Source: Astropecten irregularis
Taxonomy: Eukaryota; Echinodermata; Asteroidea; Paxillosida; Astropectinidae
DNA: 64,000 bases
Reading direction: 5' to 3'
Assembly: GCA_963971285.1 (NCBI GenBank)
Contig: OZ020248.1
Span: forward strand, 25,409,764-25,473,763
Part shown: one piece after another, positions 44,700-55,696 of the stretch
Position numbering within the stretch: position 1 is the first letter of the stretch
Layout of the letters: every line of letters starts with the position of its first letter
Notes under the pieces: model-generated
What the model was told of the DNA's origin: nothing
Databases searched by the model: none
Seen by the model: only the letters and a program-made list of their open reading frames with translations
Program-made: the position numbers and the translations under genes

Positions 44700-45660
44700 A
44701 TTGAAACAGCCCTAGAGCAGCAACCTGAAGCCGGCACAGCTGAAGAGAAGTGGAATTTCCTACGGGACAAAATCCACAGCGCAGCCCTGTCTACGTTTGG
44801 CAAGAAGGAGCGAAAGAACCCAGATTGGTTTGAAGAAAGTCTCCCAGTGATGGAACCAGTCATCAACGCAAAACGCGAAGCTCTGGTCAACTACAAGAGG
44901 GATCCCTCAGCCAAGAACCTCGCCGCCCTGAGAGCCGCAAGGAGCAACGCTCAGAGGACCGCACGCCACTGCGCCAACCAGTACTGGCTGAGTCTGTGTC
45001 AGGACATCCAACTCGCCACTGACACTGGCAACATGCGAGGCGTACACGAAGGGATGAAGAAAGCCTTCGGACCCAGTGCACGAAAAACTGCCCCTCTCAA
45101 GTCATCAATCTGGGAGATCATCACAAACCGCAGCGAACAGATGGAGCGATGGGCCGAGCACTACCAGGACCTTTACCTGAGAGAAAATGAAGTCACTGAG
45201 ACAGCCATCAACAGCATTCTCAGCCTGCCGGTCATGGAAGAGCTTGATGAACCACCCACAGAGGAAGAGCTCAGCAAAGCCACTGACTCCCTCGCACACG
45301 GCAAGGCCCCAGGTAACGACGGCATCCCAGCAGAGGTTCTCCAGTGTGCCAAGCCTACCCTCCTCCCTCACCTCCACCAGCTACTCCTCCAGTGCTGGGA
45401 AGAAGGATCTGTTCCCCACGACATGCGCGACGCCAACATCGTCACCCTTTACAAGAACAAGGGAGACCGCAGCGACTGCAACAATTATCGGGGCATATCG
45501 CTGCTTAGCATCGTGGGGAAAGCATTCGCCCGGGTCACCCTGAAGAGACTACAGCAGCTCGCAGAGCGAGTGTATCCAGAGTCCCAATGCGGCTTCAGAG
45601 TGGAGAGGTCTACGATCGACATGATCTTTACAGTGAGACAGCTACAAGAAAAGTGCCGAG
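44700..45660 (+). pseudogene. Retrotransposon RT, N-terminal part
   Basis: Continues in a second frame from IETALEQQPEAGTAEEKW through the linker to RT motifs GKAPGNDGIPAEVLQ, NNYRGISLLSIVGKAF and ESQCGFRVERSTIDMIF. It ends by a second frameshift near 45660, where the next frame resumes with the catalytic motif. Confidence 0.85.
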
Positions 45661-46990
45661 AGCAGCAGCGGCCCCTGATCTTGCCTTCGTGGACTTGACG
45701 AAAGCCTTTGATCTCGTCAGCAGAAAGGGCCTATTCAAGCTCCTCGAGAAGATAGGATGCCCACCGAAGTTGCTGAGCGTGATCGTCTCCTTTCACGAGG
45801 ACACGAAGGGCACCGTACAGTTCGACGGCTCATCCTCCGCCCCCTTCTCCATCACAAGCGGAGTGAAACAGGGCTGCGTCCTCGCGCCGAGACTCTTTGG
45901 CATCTTCTTCTCCCTCCTGCTGTCATACGCCTTCAGCGCTTCAGAAGATGGAGTGTTCCTCCATACCCGATCTGACGGCAAGCTGTTCAACCTCTCACGA
46001 CTGCGAGCAAAAACCATGGTCCGCAAGCTGACACTTCGAGAGATGCTGTTTGCCGACGATGCCGCCCTGGCCTCTCACTCACAGGAAGGCCTCCAGAGGC
46101 TGATCAACTGCCTGGCACACGCCGGCAGAGAGTTCGGCCTAACCATCAGCCTGAAGAAAACAAACGTGATGGGACAGGATGTCAGCGAGGCACCATGCAT
46201 CTCCATAGGCGACCACACCCTTGAAGTTGTCGAAGACTTCACGTACCTTGGCTCAACGATCTCCAGCAGTCTGTCACTCGAAACAGAGATCAGCAAGCGT
46301 ATCGGCAAAGCGGCGTCCACCATGGCGAGACTGTCCAAGAGGGTATGGGAGAACACCAAGCTCACCACAAACACCAAGATGTCCGTGTACAACGCCTGTG
46401 TGCTGAGCACTCTACTCTACGGAAGTGAATCCTGGACAGCCTACGCAAGACAGGAACGTCGCCTCAACAGCTTCCACCTACGCTGCTTACGACGCATTCT
46501 GGGCATCTCATGGCAGGACCGAGTACCGAACACAGAGGTTCTCCGTCAGGCAAACACCCTCAGCATGTTTGCACTCCTGTCCCAGCGACGTCTACGATGG
46601 TTGGGCCACGTTTGCCGTATGGAGGATGGACGGCTACCAAAAGACGTCCTCTACGGTGAGCTCTCCACAGGCTCCAGACCAACTGGCCGCCCGATGCTAC
46701 GCTTCAAAGACGTCTGCAAGAGGGACATGAAAGCTGCCGAGATCCCGCCTGAATCATGGGAAGCTGCTGCAGACAACAGAAGCAACTGGCGGTGCACCGT
46801 CAGGACAGGCATCCAGAGAGCGGAGGAGAAAAGAGAACAACAGTGGAAAGACAGAAGGGAACTCAAACGATCAAGAGCAGCTTCCGCCCCAACACTACAG
46901 AGTGCCTTCCTGTGCAGGCACTGTGACAAAGACTGCCACTCAAGAATCGGGCTGTTCAGCCACAGCCGACGTTGTCCAACAACAAACTGA
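45660..46990 (+). pseudogene. Retrotransposon RT catalytic part and C-terminal finger
   Basis: Begins LAFVDLTKAFDLVSRKGLF (motif A), then SGVKQGCVLAPRLFGIFF, LREMLFADDAAL (FADD catalytic box), SLKKTNVM, YGSESWTAYARQERRL, LRCLRRILGISWQDRVPNTE and RRLRWLGHVCRM. It ends with a C-x2-C ... H-x4-C zinc-finger-like segment and a stop at 46988-46990. The catalytic residues are intact, so only the two frameshifts inactivate this copy. Confidence 0.88.
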
Positions 46991-47469
46991 CCATTCCGGC
47001 GCAGTCCATTGTCTTTCGAGACAGAAGGAGACAACGACGACATGACAGTCAGATACACCTCATCCCTGCTGTAGGAGAGGAGATTGAATTATTTAGTCCG
47101 TTTGCCTTTCGTTTGATTAATATGTTTCTGCATGTACCAATCAGAAAATGTAACTTATTAATGGTTTCAGTGTGATCTAAATGCCATTCAATGCACACAT
47201 GTGTATTGCAACGAGAATTTCTCATCATTTTTCATGACGTTCCGTTCTTGTTGTCATACCATACATGTGTATGTAATTGTATGTATGTCGACATTACATG
47301 CCATAAAGCATATTCATTACTCAGAATATGAAATTATATCAATTTTATTTCGTCAATATAGACCAACTTAGTCTGTCAGCTTGTATTTTTGCTAGTTCAT
47401 ATAATCTTTAGTAATTGTTTACAGGCTGTATCGTATTTGATTGTTTTTGTCAATTCGAATCCTAATCAC

Positions 47470-47595
47470 CGTTGACATAAAGGTTGTACGTACGGACTTT
47501 GATTGGATCGGTAGTGGGATCATCACACTCTGGTTTGATGTAGTAATACCCGGAAATAGAAGAGGTGCCAGCATCGATGATTGCTTGGCATGATC
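47470..47595 (-). CDS. Gene B paralogue of exon 6
   Basis: A 126-nt phase 1-1 exon with the same splice sites as copy A. It encodes GSCQAIIDAGTSSISGYYYI, then KPECDDPTTDPIKVRTYN and LYVNG. The second-last cysteine of copy A (PVCMYN) is Arg here (KVRTYN), one of several cysteine losses in copy B. Confidence 0.65.
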
Positions 47596-47705
47596 CTGCA
47601 CGAAGGAGTAAAAGGGGAAGAATCTACACATAAAACTTGGCAAAGTAGAATACATTATAATCATCAAAACCACAAAGCAAATTGACTGGATTAATTTTAA
47701 ATCGA

Positions 47706-47893
47706 TGAACAAAGAGAAATTGACTGGAGCCGGATTCGGACCTGCGACCCCAGGTATACCGCACCTTTACTCTTCCAGCAGGGAGCTATCCAGGCTGGAC
47801 ACCGCCAACATAGGGCGATAGACTGCCGGTATAATTATGGTATTCCAGGGCTCGCAGGTTCGAATCCCGTTCAAGTCAACATTTCTTTGTTTA
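47706..47893. mobile_element. Back-to-back tRNA-like foldback element, copy B (intact)
   Basis: A compact palindromic arrangement. The left arm reads leftwards on the minus strand (TAGCTCCCTGCTGGAAGAGT, then GGTCGCAGGTCCGAATCC). The right arm reads rightwards on the plus strand (CTCGCAGGTTCGAATCCCG). The outer ends are complementary (AACAAAGAGAAATTGACT / AGTCAACATTTCTTTGTT). The same design is at 54425-54881. Pol III box-like words are present, but the cloverleaf is imperfect. Confidence 0.62.
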
Positions 47894-47946
47894 GTTTTCA
47901 ATGATTTAGAATAATTTTTTTGTTAGCTTTACTTTGCCCATGCAAT

Positions 47947-48106
47947 CAGTGGCGTCACCAGCCTTTTGAGTCTGGGGGGGGGGGGGCACAAGGGGGGCAC
48001 TAGCAATTGTTGGGGGGGGGGGCACTACAATAATATATATTATTTAATTTGTTTTCACCAATCCAAATCTCAAATGGGGGGGCACGAGGTTTTCCAGGGG
48101 GGGCAC

Positions 48107-48144
<38 letters not shown>

Positions 48145-48159
48145 TTGGCGACGCCACTG
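47947..48159. mobile_element. hAT-like MITE with CAGTGGCGTC ends, copy B only
   Basis: Flanked by CATGCAAT (47939-47946 and 48160-48167). Copy A has a single related site (CACGTAAT, about 21619-21626). Ends CAGTGGCGTCACCA and TGGCGACGCCACTG are inverted. The interior is G-runs then a 34-bp C-run, so the element is a large foldback. Non-coding. Confidence 0.88.
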
Positions 48160-48395
48160 CATGCAATACACGTACATCAATGCTCATAATACAGGATTAC
48201 TTGTTTTACGTGTGTAGCTAATTTTTCCCAAACAATAAATTATTCTCAAACATATTTCTCATACGAATGGACCGGACTGGACGGTGTAATACCCGAACGT
48301 GTCCATTTTCTCAGCCCCCCTCCCCAACTTTCATAAAAAATAAAACATTGGAATTGAATACAAATGAACAGAAAGGAACTTGGGCTGCTCATTAC

Positions 48396-48482
48396 CATAA
48401 TATTCACAGTAGTATCCCGCTGCTACAGTTGCATTGGGATGACACGTGCCTCCGCGTTTACAAGGGTTGAGGTCACATAACA
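48396..48482 (-). CDS. Gene B paralogue of exon 5
   Basis: An 87-nt phase 1-1 exon encoding VLCDLNPCKRGGTCHPNATV, then AAGYYCEYY, with the same four cysteines and sequon as copy A and intact splice sites (CATGATAG / TTATG|GTAATG). Confidence 0.63.
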
Positions 48483-48499
48483 CTATCATGGGGAAATCA

Positions 48500-49055
48500 A
48501 AAGCAAACTATAACATGTTGACTGTTACACCCAACGCCACGATACAAATACCATGCTTGTTTGTTTGTTTCTTAACATTGCCTCCACAGACACCTCCACC
48601 AAGTCTGGGAATTGGAACATCGAAATATGTTTTTAATAAAATATCGAAAAGTTATTATTCTGATCAAGCACAAGGTGTGTGAACCAGACTATAGACACCA
48701 GATGATAATGCCCATAGTGCGAAAAAAATCCCAGGGAAATTGTTATCATCATTGTCAGTCGAATAAATAGTAATTCATCCATTGATTTTTAATTGCTAAA
48801 CCAGTGAAAATAAAGTGAATTTTAAAATTGGGGCAAGTTGTTGTTGTTGTTGTTGTTTAATTTCAAAGGCGCATTAAAAACAAATATATCAAACGCTTTT
48901 GATCAGTTTTATTTCCCCGAGCATCTAGCCTTATATCCCCGTAATGTACAATCAGCCGAGGAATCTTCAAATACATCGAGAACGATTATGTTTGCGCTTC
49001 CTGCCAGAAATATAAAAAAATCTGTGTGTAATCTGAATAAATTGTTTCATTGATT
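48500..49055. other. Gene B intron, no exon
   Basis: AT-rich, with a (GTT)n run at 48837-48857. No terminal repeats were recognised. Confidence 0.4.
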
Positions 49056-49058
49056 CAG

Positions 49059-49169
49059 CGTGAGTTTTACAGTTGTGTCCGGTGAAATGTTACATACTGG
49101 AACAGCCGTAGGAGAAGCCCCTTTTTTGGCAAGTGCCATCATTCTGACACGAGTTGGGGACACATGGAT
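49059..49169 (-). pseudogene. Gene B broken EGF exon (paralogue of exon 4)
   Basis: Reads DPCVPNSCQNDGTCQKRG, then FSYGCSSM and an in-frame TAA. Relative to copy A, the Cys before the stop is Ser, the codon after Met is a stop, and the donor GT has become CT (ACTCACG|CTGAATC). The acceptor CGCGTCAG remains. The exon is 111 nt with phase 1 at both ends, so skipping it would not shift the frame of the rest of gene B. Confidence 0.82.
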
Positions 49170-49714
49170 CTGACGCGAAGAAAATTAATGAAAGAGAGGC
49201 AAGATTTGAATGACTATGGCTGTGGCTCATTGCGTTCCCATTTCACAGCTCATTATAATTAGTAGAATCGAGCCATTCGTCTCCATTATACACGTATAAT
49301 GGAGATCAACGACAGTCGTAGCCTTAAACAGTCCACTTCAGGACATATGGAAAGGTCATAATGTTCGTATAAACGCTCATTAATTTGTACAAGCATTAAT
49401 TTCTTTTGTATAGTCTTGCTAAACTTGGTAACAAATATCTCCCTGTAATTTAGACTCTCATTTTGTAAGCCTTTCTAAAGTCAATGGAGCCCGAACATCG
49501 CTTTCTTGCCTTGCTGTGAGGGACTAAAACATGTGTATCGTTAGTCATGAATATTCTAGTGTTTTCAGTGCTGTTAACATTGTGTAGTGTGGGGTTTATG
49601 TGAACAGTTTCTGACTTTCTGTGGGGCAACTTGTGCGGCTGGATGAGTATAGTTTGCATAAAATTTAGATTCCAAAGGCAGACTAAAATCAGACGATGGC
49701 TAATTTACGTTCAC

Positions 49715-49828
49715 CTGAATTTTGGCAGCTTTCTCCACTGTAACCCGATGGACACTGACATACGAAGGTACTTCCATCCTCAGTACTGCAGGTTCCTCCA
49801 TTGCTGCATGGATTGGGGGTACACGGAT
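49715..49828 (-). CDS. Gene B EGF exon (paralogue of exon 3)
   Basis: A 114-nt phase 1-1 exon (acceptor GTCCACTGCAG, donor TTCAG|GTGAACG). It encodes [18 protein letters not shown], then [20 protein letters not shown], a full six-cysteine EGF module. It is the most 5' exon of gene B seen. No signal-peptide or exon-2 equivalent follows up to 64000, so gene B is 5'-incomplete within the window. Confidence 0.82.
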
Positions 49829-49929
49829 CTGCAGTGGACAGCGAGGATATGACGTAATCAGTTGCGAGCGATAGCCTAATTCTGTTAATAATAAGTATTG
49901 TTTGGTTACCGGGGAATCCTTGAATGTTC

Positions 49930-51181
49930 TTTACACATAGCATATGTCATGTGGGGTAGGGTACACATTTGGGGGGTATCTGGCACCCCTTAAACAACGG
50001 ACAAAATGTCTGAGGTGGTTTTTGTTTGCATGTACCATGGACTGAGCCTGATCAGTTAGCATAGGTTTTTCATGGTACCTGTCTCATCTTCCCATAGGCC
50101 AACTTAATTGTTAGGCCCCTGTGGGGGTCTTACGGAGTATAACAATGGTGGAAATATCTCGTTGGTTTTCGGGGTTTAAAATATATCGTAGTGGCAAAAC
50201 GAAGAGTAAAATTACCATCTATTTTAAGCCCATTTTAGGCCCCTTGTGGGGTCAACCTGGCTACCCACAACAGGGGGTACTCGGCAGACAGAACCATTTC
50301 TGTAAATAGGGGATCCCCATAATAATGCTCCAGCACTCAAAATAATATTGGTACCTCGTTTATCTACCATCAATGAATATAATGGATAATCATTCATTCA
50401 TGTGTGCTTCGTTTTATATTCAGAGATCATTACAAATTCACGTCTATATAGTGTCATCACGCATTATAAGAACGCCATAGCAAAATGACATTATGGGCGA
50501 ATCACAACCACTAACTGCATTCAGTTATTGCGCATGTTGTGGCAGTTGACCACTGTTTTAATAACATGGGGTTACATTTCACTTTAGTTCTTCGTACCGT
50601 ATAACTAAGCAAACAAAGACTATTGAGAAAAATCATGCCTCATTTTATAATAACAAAACACACGAACACAAAGAAAATGTGCGCTGATTTGTGATGTGCG
50701 ATATATCGCACGTGATTATTACAGAATATTGATGTGCAAACATGATGGCAAAATGATCACAACATTTGCACAGATATTTGCGAATTTGCGATGTCCGATG
50801 TATCGAACATCACAAATAATTATGCGCGCAGATATTTGTGATGTGCGATGTCCCTCCTGTGCCACCATTATTTGCCGTCTTGCGCATGATATACATAGTT
50901 ATTTTCACGCTGTGGATAATGTAATGTGTGTCCCAAGTGTCATGTGTCATGGCGACAGTCACATCTCGCCTAACATTCCCTTTGCTCGGTATAAATGTGG
51001 ATGGAAAAGAAATATAGTACCAACATAAATGACTAGGATAGAAAGAAAAATATAAAGGAAGAATTTCAAAAAAGAAGAAGAAACGAATACATACCAAGCT
51101 TGAAACGTTGGAAATTGTGGGATTTTTTGTTAATGGTACCAGGCGCGGGTCTAGAGCCAAAATTGTTGGGGCTAGAAGAGC

Positions 51182-51212
<31 letters not shown>

Positions 51213-52070
51213 TATTTTTTTTTTTGGTGGGGGGTTACAAGATCCAATTTTTTGTGTTCTTTTAACACTCGCTTCTGCTAGGCCTATGTCTTATTAGGGG
51301 TAGAAAAACATGCACATAGGCCTATTGCCTACACAACGCGTTTTTTATGTAATTGGCGCTTATATAACTTAATAAACCAGTTCGTCTGAAATAAAACATA
51401 GCCTTTCGAAGCTTCAACAATTTGGCTAACATATTTCTCGAGATATTTTACCTTTTGACCGGTTAATTTATTTTAGAAATCTCAGGTGTTTAACAGGGAA
51501 TTAAGGACGTTCCAGAAAACCGCATGACGATTTCACATATGGCACAAACGGCACAGCAAAAACACGGTTCCGAACGATTATTCGAAAAATGGTAAAGAAT
51601 CGTGGAATCGACACACAAACAGGCAGAATCGCGCTACGAACTTGCTGGACAGAATAATGCTTTTTATAGAACTGAAGGCAAACAACAGACGGAATTATGA
51701 ATATAGATAATGGTTGGACCAAATGACAAAATTGAATGCCGCAGAAACAAAATGGCACGTCAAAATTACAAAACTGAACGCAGAATTTGCATAATGGTGA
51801 GACAAAACACAAAATGAAATACCAAAATGACATAATGGCATAACGGAACCTCAAAACCGAATGCAGAAATAAGACCAAACAAGAAACAAAGTTAAAGGTA
51901 CTTTGGTTTTTGTCAAAGAAATGCAGAAACATGTTCAAAAATCGGGTTTTAAAGGTATTAAAATTGTTCCTCAATTGCATTCAAGTTATTGATGACGACA
52001 AGAGACCTTTGTGGTCAAACATTTGAATTTGAACATTTTTATGTATGGTAAAGCTAAAAAGTACACCTCA
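49930..52070. other. Intergenic or intron DNA, no gene seen
   Basis: 49960-50320 is a low-complexity, G-rich segment with no match in copy A. 50690-50870 repeats the word TTTGTGATGTGCGAT with inverted versions (ATCGCAC), a local palindrome cluster. 51130-51360 is a partial relative of the 21218 element (GGCGCGGGTCTAGAGCC, then an ATT run and CACTCGCTTCTG). Otherwise unassigned. Confidence 0.45.
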
Positions 52071-52072
52071 AA

Positions 52073-54363
52073 ATGAGAAACAGGGTTTGAACAAAAGTAA
52101 GTGCATATTTTGGCTTCAGCTAAAACCATTTACTTGGGAAGACCAGTGTGTTAAAGGGACCACGATATAGGATTTAAATTGCATTATTCCTGCTTAAAAC
52201 AATAAAGTACTATATCGACAATGATATTTTGTGTCTCGAGCTAATTATTTCCTGGATTAAATATGAGATAAAAGTGTTGAAAATGTTTGTCCAATCTACT
52301 ACGCCCCTTGAGTGGGACCCTCATTAATTTACGTTGATTAACCAAAGTAATGACAGATGGCAATTAATAGAAGTAAATCTTAGCTTGAGAGCGAAAACCA
52401 ATCCATAACAGATGAAATTACATCATACATGAAACGTCCTTGTCAAGCATGGACAAAGTTTCCGTGTAACGCGACACATAACGTAAGTAGGGTGCCTGCA
52501 CGGAATGTTGACCGGCTGCACGAAGCATCAGCCCCACGGCCGCCACACGACACATCGCGGTAAGGTAAACCGCGTTGTAGCAAGTGTCAGCATGCAGTTG
52601 CAATCGCAAGCTCAACTTTATTTAAGCATATGTATCTCAAATTTCCAAAAGATACATCTTATTTTTTTCGTGGATGTACGAGAAATCTTCGAAAATGTAT
52701 TTGAAATAAAGCAACCTCATTCAACACTCCGTATCTTGGGGAAAACAAGTGAAGAAGTTTGGACGACCAACAAAACTCCCTAGTAATGAGCGTAAAATCG
52801 AGATTAAACTCCTCGGTTGAAACTGTCACTCGATTTCGCTTGTTGGATGCATCTGTATTTATATAGCATTGCATTCAAATGAATTCAACAGTCGTTCAAT
52901 TTAGCCATGCAAAATCGGCATTCAATTTAGCTGCAGGGTTACAGTAAACAACGATTTATACTAGATCGTTAAGATACGTTTTCGTTTTGAGACAACCAAT
53001 TTCGCAAAATGAGCAAACATAATGCAAACCTCTTTACATGTATACTGATTTATTTCTTTGTATTGTTTGTCATTTTCCTCCTTTATTTACTTTGTTTTTT
53101 CTTTATTTACTGGCTTGCATCTGATTAAGTCTCAAGAGAGGATTGGTGTCATGTTTTGCAAATTATAGCGTCGCATCTCGGGACTCGGATGTGACGGGAC
53201 TCAGACATCCGAGCTAAACCAGAAAGAAGCAACTATAGCTGCAGGTTGGACCAGCAAATATTTGTTTCAATATTCTCCCCATTTTGATGTAGCACAGACT
53301 ATATAAATAGAATAAATCTCACCGCCCATAGGAAATCTGGATTTATTTAGTGCCTTTTTGATGACGTGTCGCATGCGCCATAATTGTGCAAAAATGCTGT
53401 GTGGTGGGCGTTATATGGTCTTTTTTTCTCAAATCAACAAGTGTTCCTGTTTTCCCGTCGTCAAGGCAACAATACTTATACTGTTCAGCCGCGGCGTATC
53501 CACCTAGCTATGAGAAAAAATAATCTAATTTTGTTCTCGCTTGCATGGTCATCTCATCGGCAGATGGTGACAATGTGATGAAATCGGGTAGAAACATGTA
53601 TATGTTTTTTTGTTCGTTTTTTTCTCAAAACAACAAGCGTTGCTGTTTTCCCGCCGTCAAGGCAACAATACTCAAACTGTTCTGCCGCGGTTTGTGGCGT
53701 ATCAAGCTAGCTAGAGCTAGAATAATCCAATTTTGTTTTCGCATGCACGGCCATCTCCTCGGCAGATTCTGATAATGTGATGTAATAGGGTAGAAACAGA
53801 CTCCCTTCCAGAAATAAAACACAAACATATTCCCGCCCCCCCCCCCCCCCAACAAAAAGGGGAAAACAAAAGAGAATGAAAAATAAACCAAGCAAATAAT
53901 ACAAATAAATAATAAAGTCTGACAATGATAAACATTGTAAACTATATACATAGTCAGCATGTATTTTGAAGCACACGACAAAGCACAATTGATACACAAT
54001 TGCTTGATTTGGATTGGCCTTTATAACACATCAAGTGCACAATTAATACTAGCTTTTCATGGTAGATCTTTATAATTATTTATATTGTTAAATGTATCTA
54101 TAGAGGGGTTTTTATCGCGCCACGTAGCTTCTTATGTTGAAAGTATTCCCGAACCCCAAGCGCGCAAATTTCAGCATTTTCCATTTTCTGAATCTTAGAA
54201 TCCCTGGCAAATATCAAATTCCGAATTCATTTATTTATATCTATTCATTCAATTGCGAATCAGACATTTATTTAATATAGGAGTCAAATAAATTCGAATT
54301 ATTGCAAAAGAGGGCAGTTAATTATCACCCTGTTTCCACATTTTAGATCCAGCTCTCTCTTCT
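52073..54363 (+). repeat. Tandem array unit U0 with left flank
   Basis: The unit starts with CACATAACGTAAGTAGGGTG (52475), followed by the landmarks GACCGGCTGCACGAAGCATC, TTTTCGTGGATGTACGAGAA, GTCTCAAGAGAGGATTGG, GGGACTCGGATGTGACGGGA, a poly-C run and TTTATCGCGCCACGTAGCTT. It ends near CCAGCTCTCTCTTCTAATTTC. Within it, 53420-53594 is repeated about 195 bp later. The flank 52073-52474 recurs at 55697-55991. Open frames recur with the units but show no family. Confidence 0.85.
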
Positions 54364-54424
54364 AATTTCTATTTGAATATAATCATCAAATATCCACAAG
54401 GGAAATTGACTGAATGTTAAAGGG

Positions 54425-54881
54425 ATTGCAAAGTGAACAAAGAAACATTCACTGGAGGGGGATTCGAACCGGCGACCCCCTGAATAGCGTACATGCGCTC
54501 TCCCAACTGATTCATCCAGCCCTACGTTGGTAGTGACCCCAATTGTCAATTATCTTTGTTCGTTTGGCAGTCGAAAGCCATGTACATACTGCCATACCCC
54601 AAGGATCATTTCACCAATACACGCAGCAATGCTGCTGGTTATTGATCCCCCATGTACCGTTCCCAGGTTGCAGCTTTGCTGGGCGAATCGGTGAAATGAT
54701 CCTTGGGGTATGTGCATAGTTTCATGGCTTCTGACTGCCAAACGAACCAAGATAATTGACTATTGGGGGTCACCACCAACGTCGAGCTGGATGGCTCAGT
54801 TGGTAGAGCACATGTACGTTGTCAAGGATGTCGCCTGTTCGAATCCCGCTCCAGTAAATTTTTCGTTGTTCACTTTGCAAT
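54425..54881. mobile_element. Foldback element with two outward tRNA-like heads
   Basis: Arms of about 190 bp (54425-54615 and 54690-54881) are imperfect complements around a spacer of about 75 bp. The left arm on the minus strand contains GGATGAATCAGTTGGGAGAG then GCCGGTTCGAATCC. The right arm on the plus strand contains GGATGGCTCAGTTGGTAGAG then CCTGTTCGAATCCCG. These are good Pol III A and B boxes, but the acceptor and T stems carry mismatches, so they are tRNA-derived rather than working tRNAs. The element sits between units U0 and U1 of the array. Confidence 0.75.
54784..54854 (+). other. tRNA-like sequence (right arm of foldback)
   Basis: 71 nt starting GAGCTGGATGGCTCAGTTGG and ending AATCCCGCTCCAG. 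Box A and box B are present and the acceptor ends nearly pair, with one mismatch. The anticodon and T stems do not pair well. Reported as tRNA-derived; it would need a covariance-model scan to exclude a divergent tRNA. Confidence 0.5.
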
Positions 54882-55696
54882 TATCTTTTTGATTTATATT
54901 TATCTATTGTGATATTCCAACTTGGTATCTTTGTTATTTACTATAAAGTGACAACAAATTTAAGATTCCTGTGTGATTTTGATTGATTATGTAATGCTTT
55001 TGTACATGTGCGGGACTCGGACTCGGATGTACTCGGACTTTGACTCGGACGGACTCGGACTCGGACTAAGACTGAAATGACTCGGACTCAGTACTGTGGT
55101 AGTATATTCTAAATTATCATGCTACCCATAGGGACAATAAATGTCCAGAATTTGTTGATTAAAGATTGGCAGCTACACAAAAGCAGGGCCATGATGCACG
55201 AACATTTCTGGGGAAAAGAAGCAATTGAGGAAACAAGTCTGAATGGGAAAATGATAGTGACATACAGCACAGATAAGGAGATATAAGGCCAACAACAAAT
55301 GGAAAATAAGCAAATAGTGAAAGAGACGGTCAGTTCGGTGAGTTTAAAAAGTCAGAATCCAAGTCCAGCCAAAAACATGTCTGGAGACCGGATATGAATC
55401 TCACAGCACTGCACTATTGTTTTACTTATGAGTGTTTCAAATTCAATTTAGAATCTATAGACGATTATAACGAATGTTCTTTTCCAAGATTGCAACATGA
55501 CGGTGTGACGATTCCATTTTTGGACCGAAAAGTCGACCCCTTAGTTTTCATTTAGGCCTTTCCATCCCGAATTATCAACAACATAATGTATATAATTAAC
55601 AATGTAAAATGAATCCTTTAAAACATCTATCCGTCAGCAATTTAATTTACAATAGAAAAACACAGTTATTATTTTCACCATCCATTCAGTTGCAAT
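54882..55696. other. Insert between array units
   Basis: Contains ACTCGGACTCGG-type short repeats (55015-55095), the dispersed repeat shared with 24764-24871 (about 55150-55260), and a Penelope-like relic at 55458-55690 with TGACGATTCCATTTTTGGAC. No coding exon. Confidence 0.45.

Larger units (their letters stand above)
43005..47039 (+). mobile_element. Non-LTR retrotransposon with APE endonuclease and RT, copy B only
   Basis: A 4035-bp insertion flanked by the 10-bp duplication ACATGACAGT (42995-43004 and 47040-47049). Copy A shows the single uninterrupted site near 19835-19850. It encodes an EN-RT polyprotein with a C-terminal zinc-finger-like segment, broken by two frameshifts. The 5' part (43005-43740) looks like an untranslated or short-ORF leader. 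The sequence is GC-rich relative to its surroundings. The 3' end GAGACAACGACG has no poly-A. It belongs to the group often annotated in animals as craniofacial development protein 2-like; the exact clade is uncertain. Confidence 0.92.
34539..50444 (+). repeat. Segmental duplication, copy B
   Basis: Direct repeat of 8532-24623, starting within the MADF-like exon and ending in the intron upstream of the EGF exons. It carries copy-B-only insertions at 41203-41364, 43005-47039 and 47947-48159, and an expanded minisatellite at 42160-42720. It lacks the copy-A blocks listed for copy A. Confidence 0.85.

Noticed and set aside
52505-52783. 92-codon frame recurring in array units (MLTGCTKHQPHGRHTT...)
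   Set aside because: It recurs because the units recur; it is changed or truncated in U2 and U3, and overlapping frames on the other strand are equally long.
54784-54854. Functional tRNA gene
   Set aside because: A and B boxes are good, but anticodon and T stems do not pair and a mirrored partner lies 250 bp away; best read as a tRNA-derived element.
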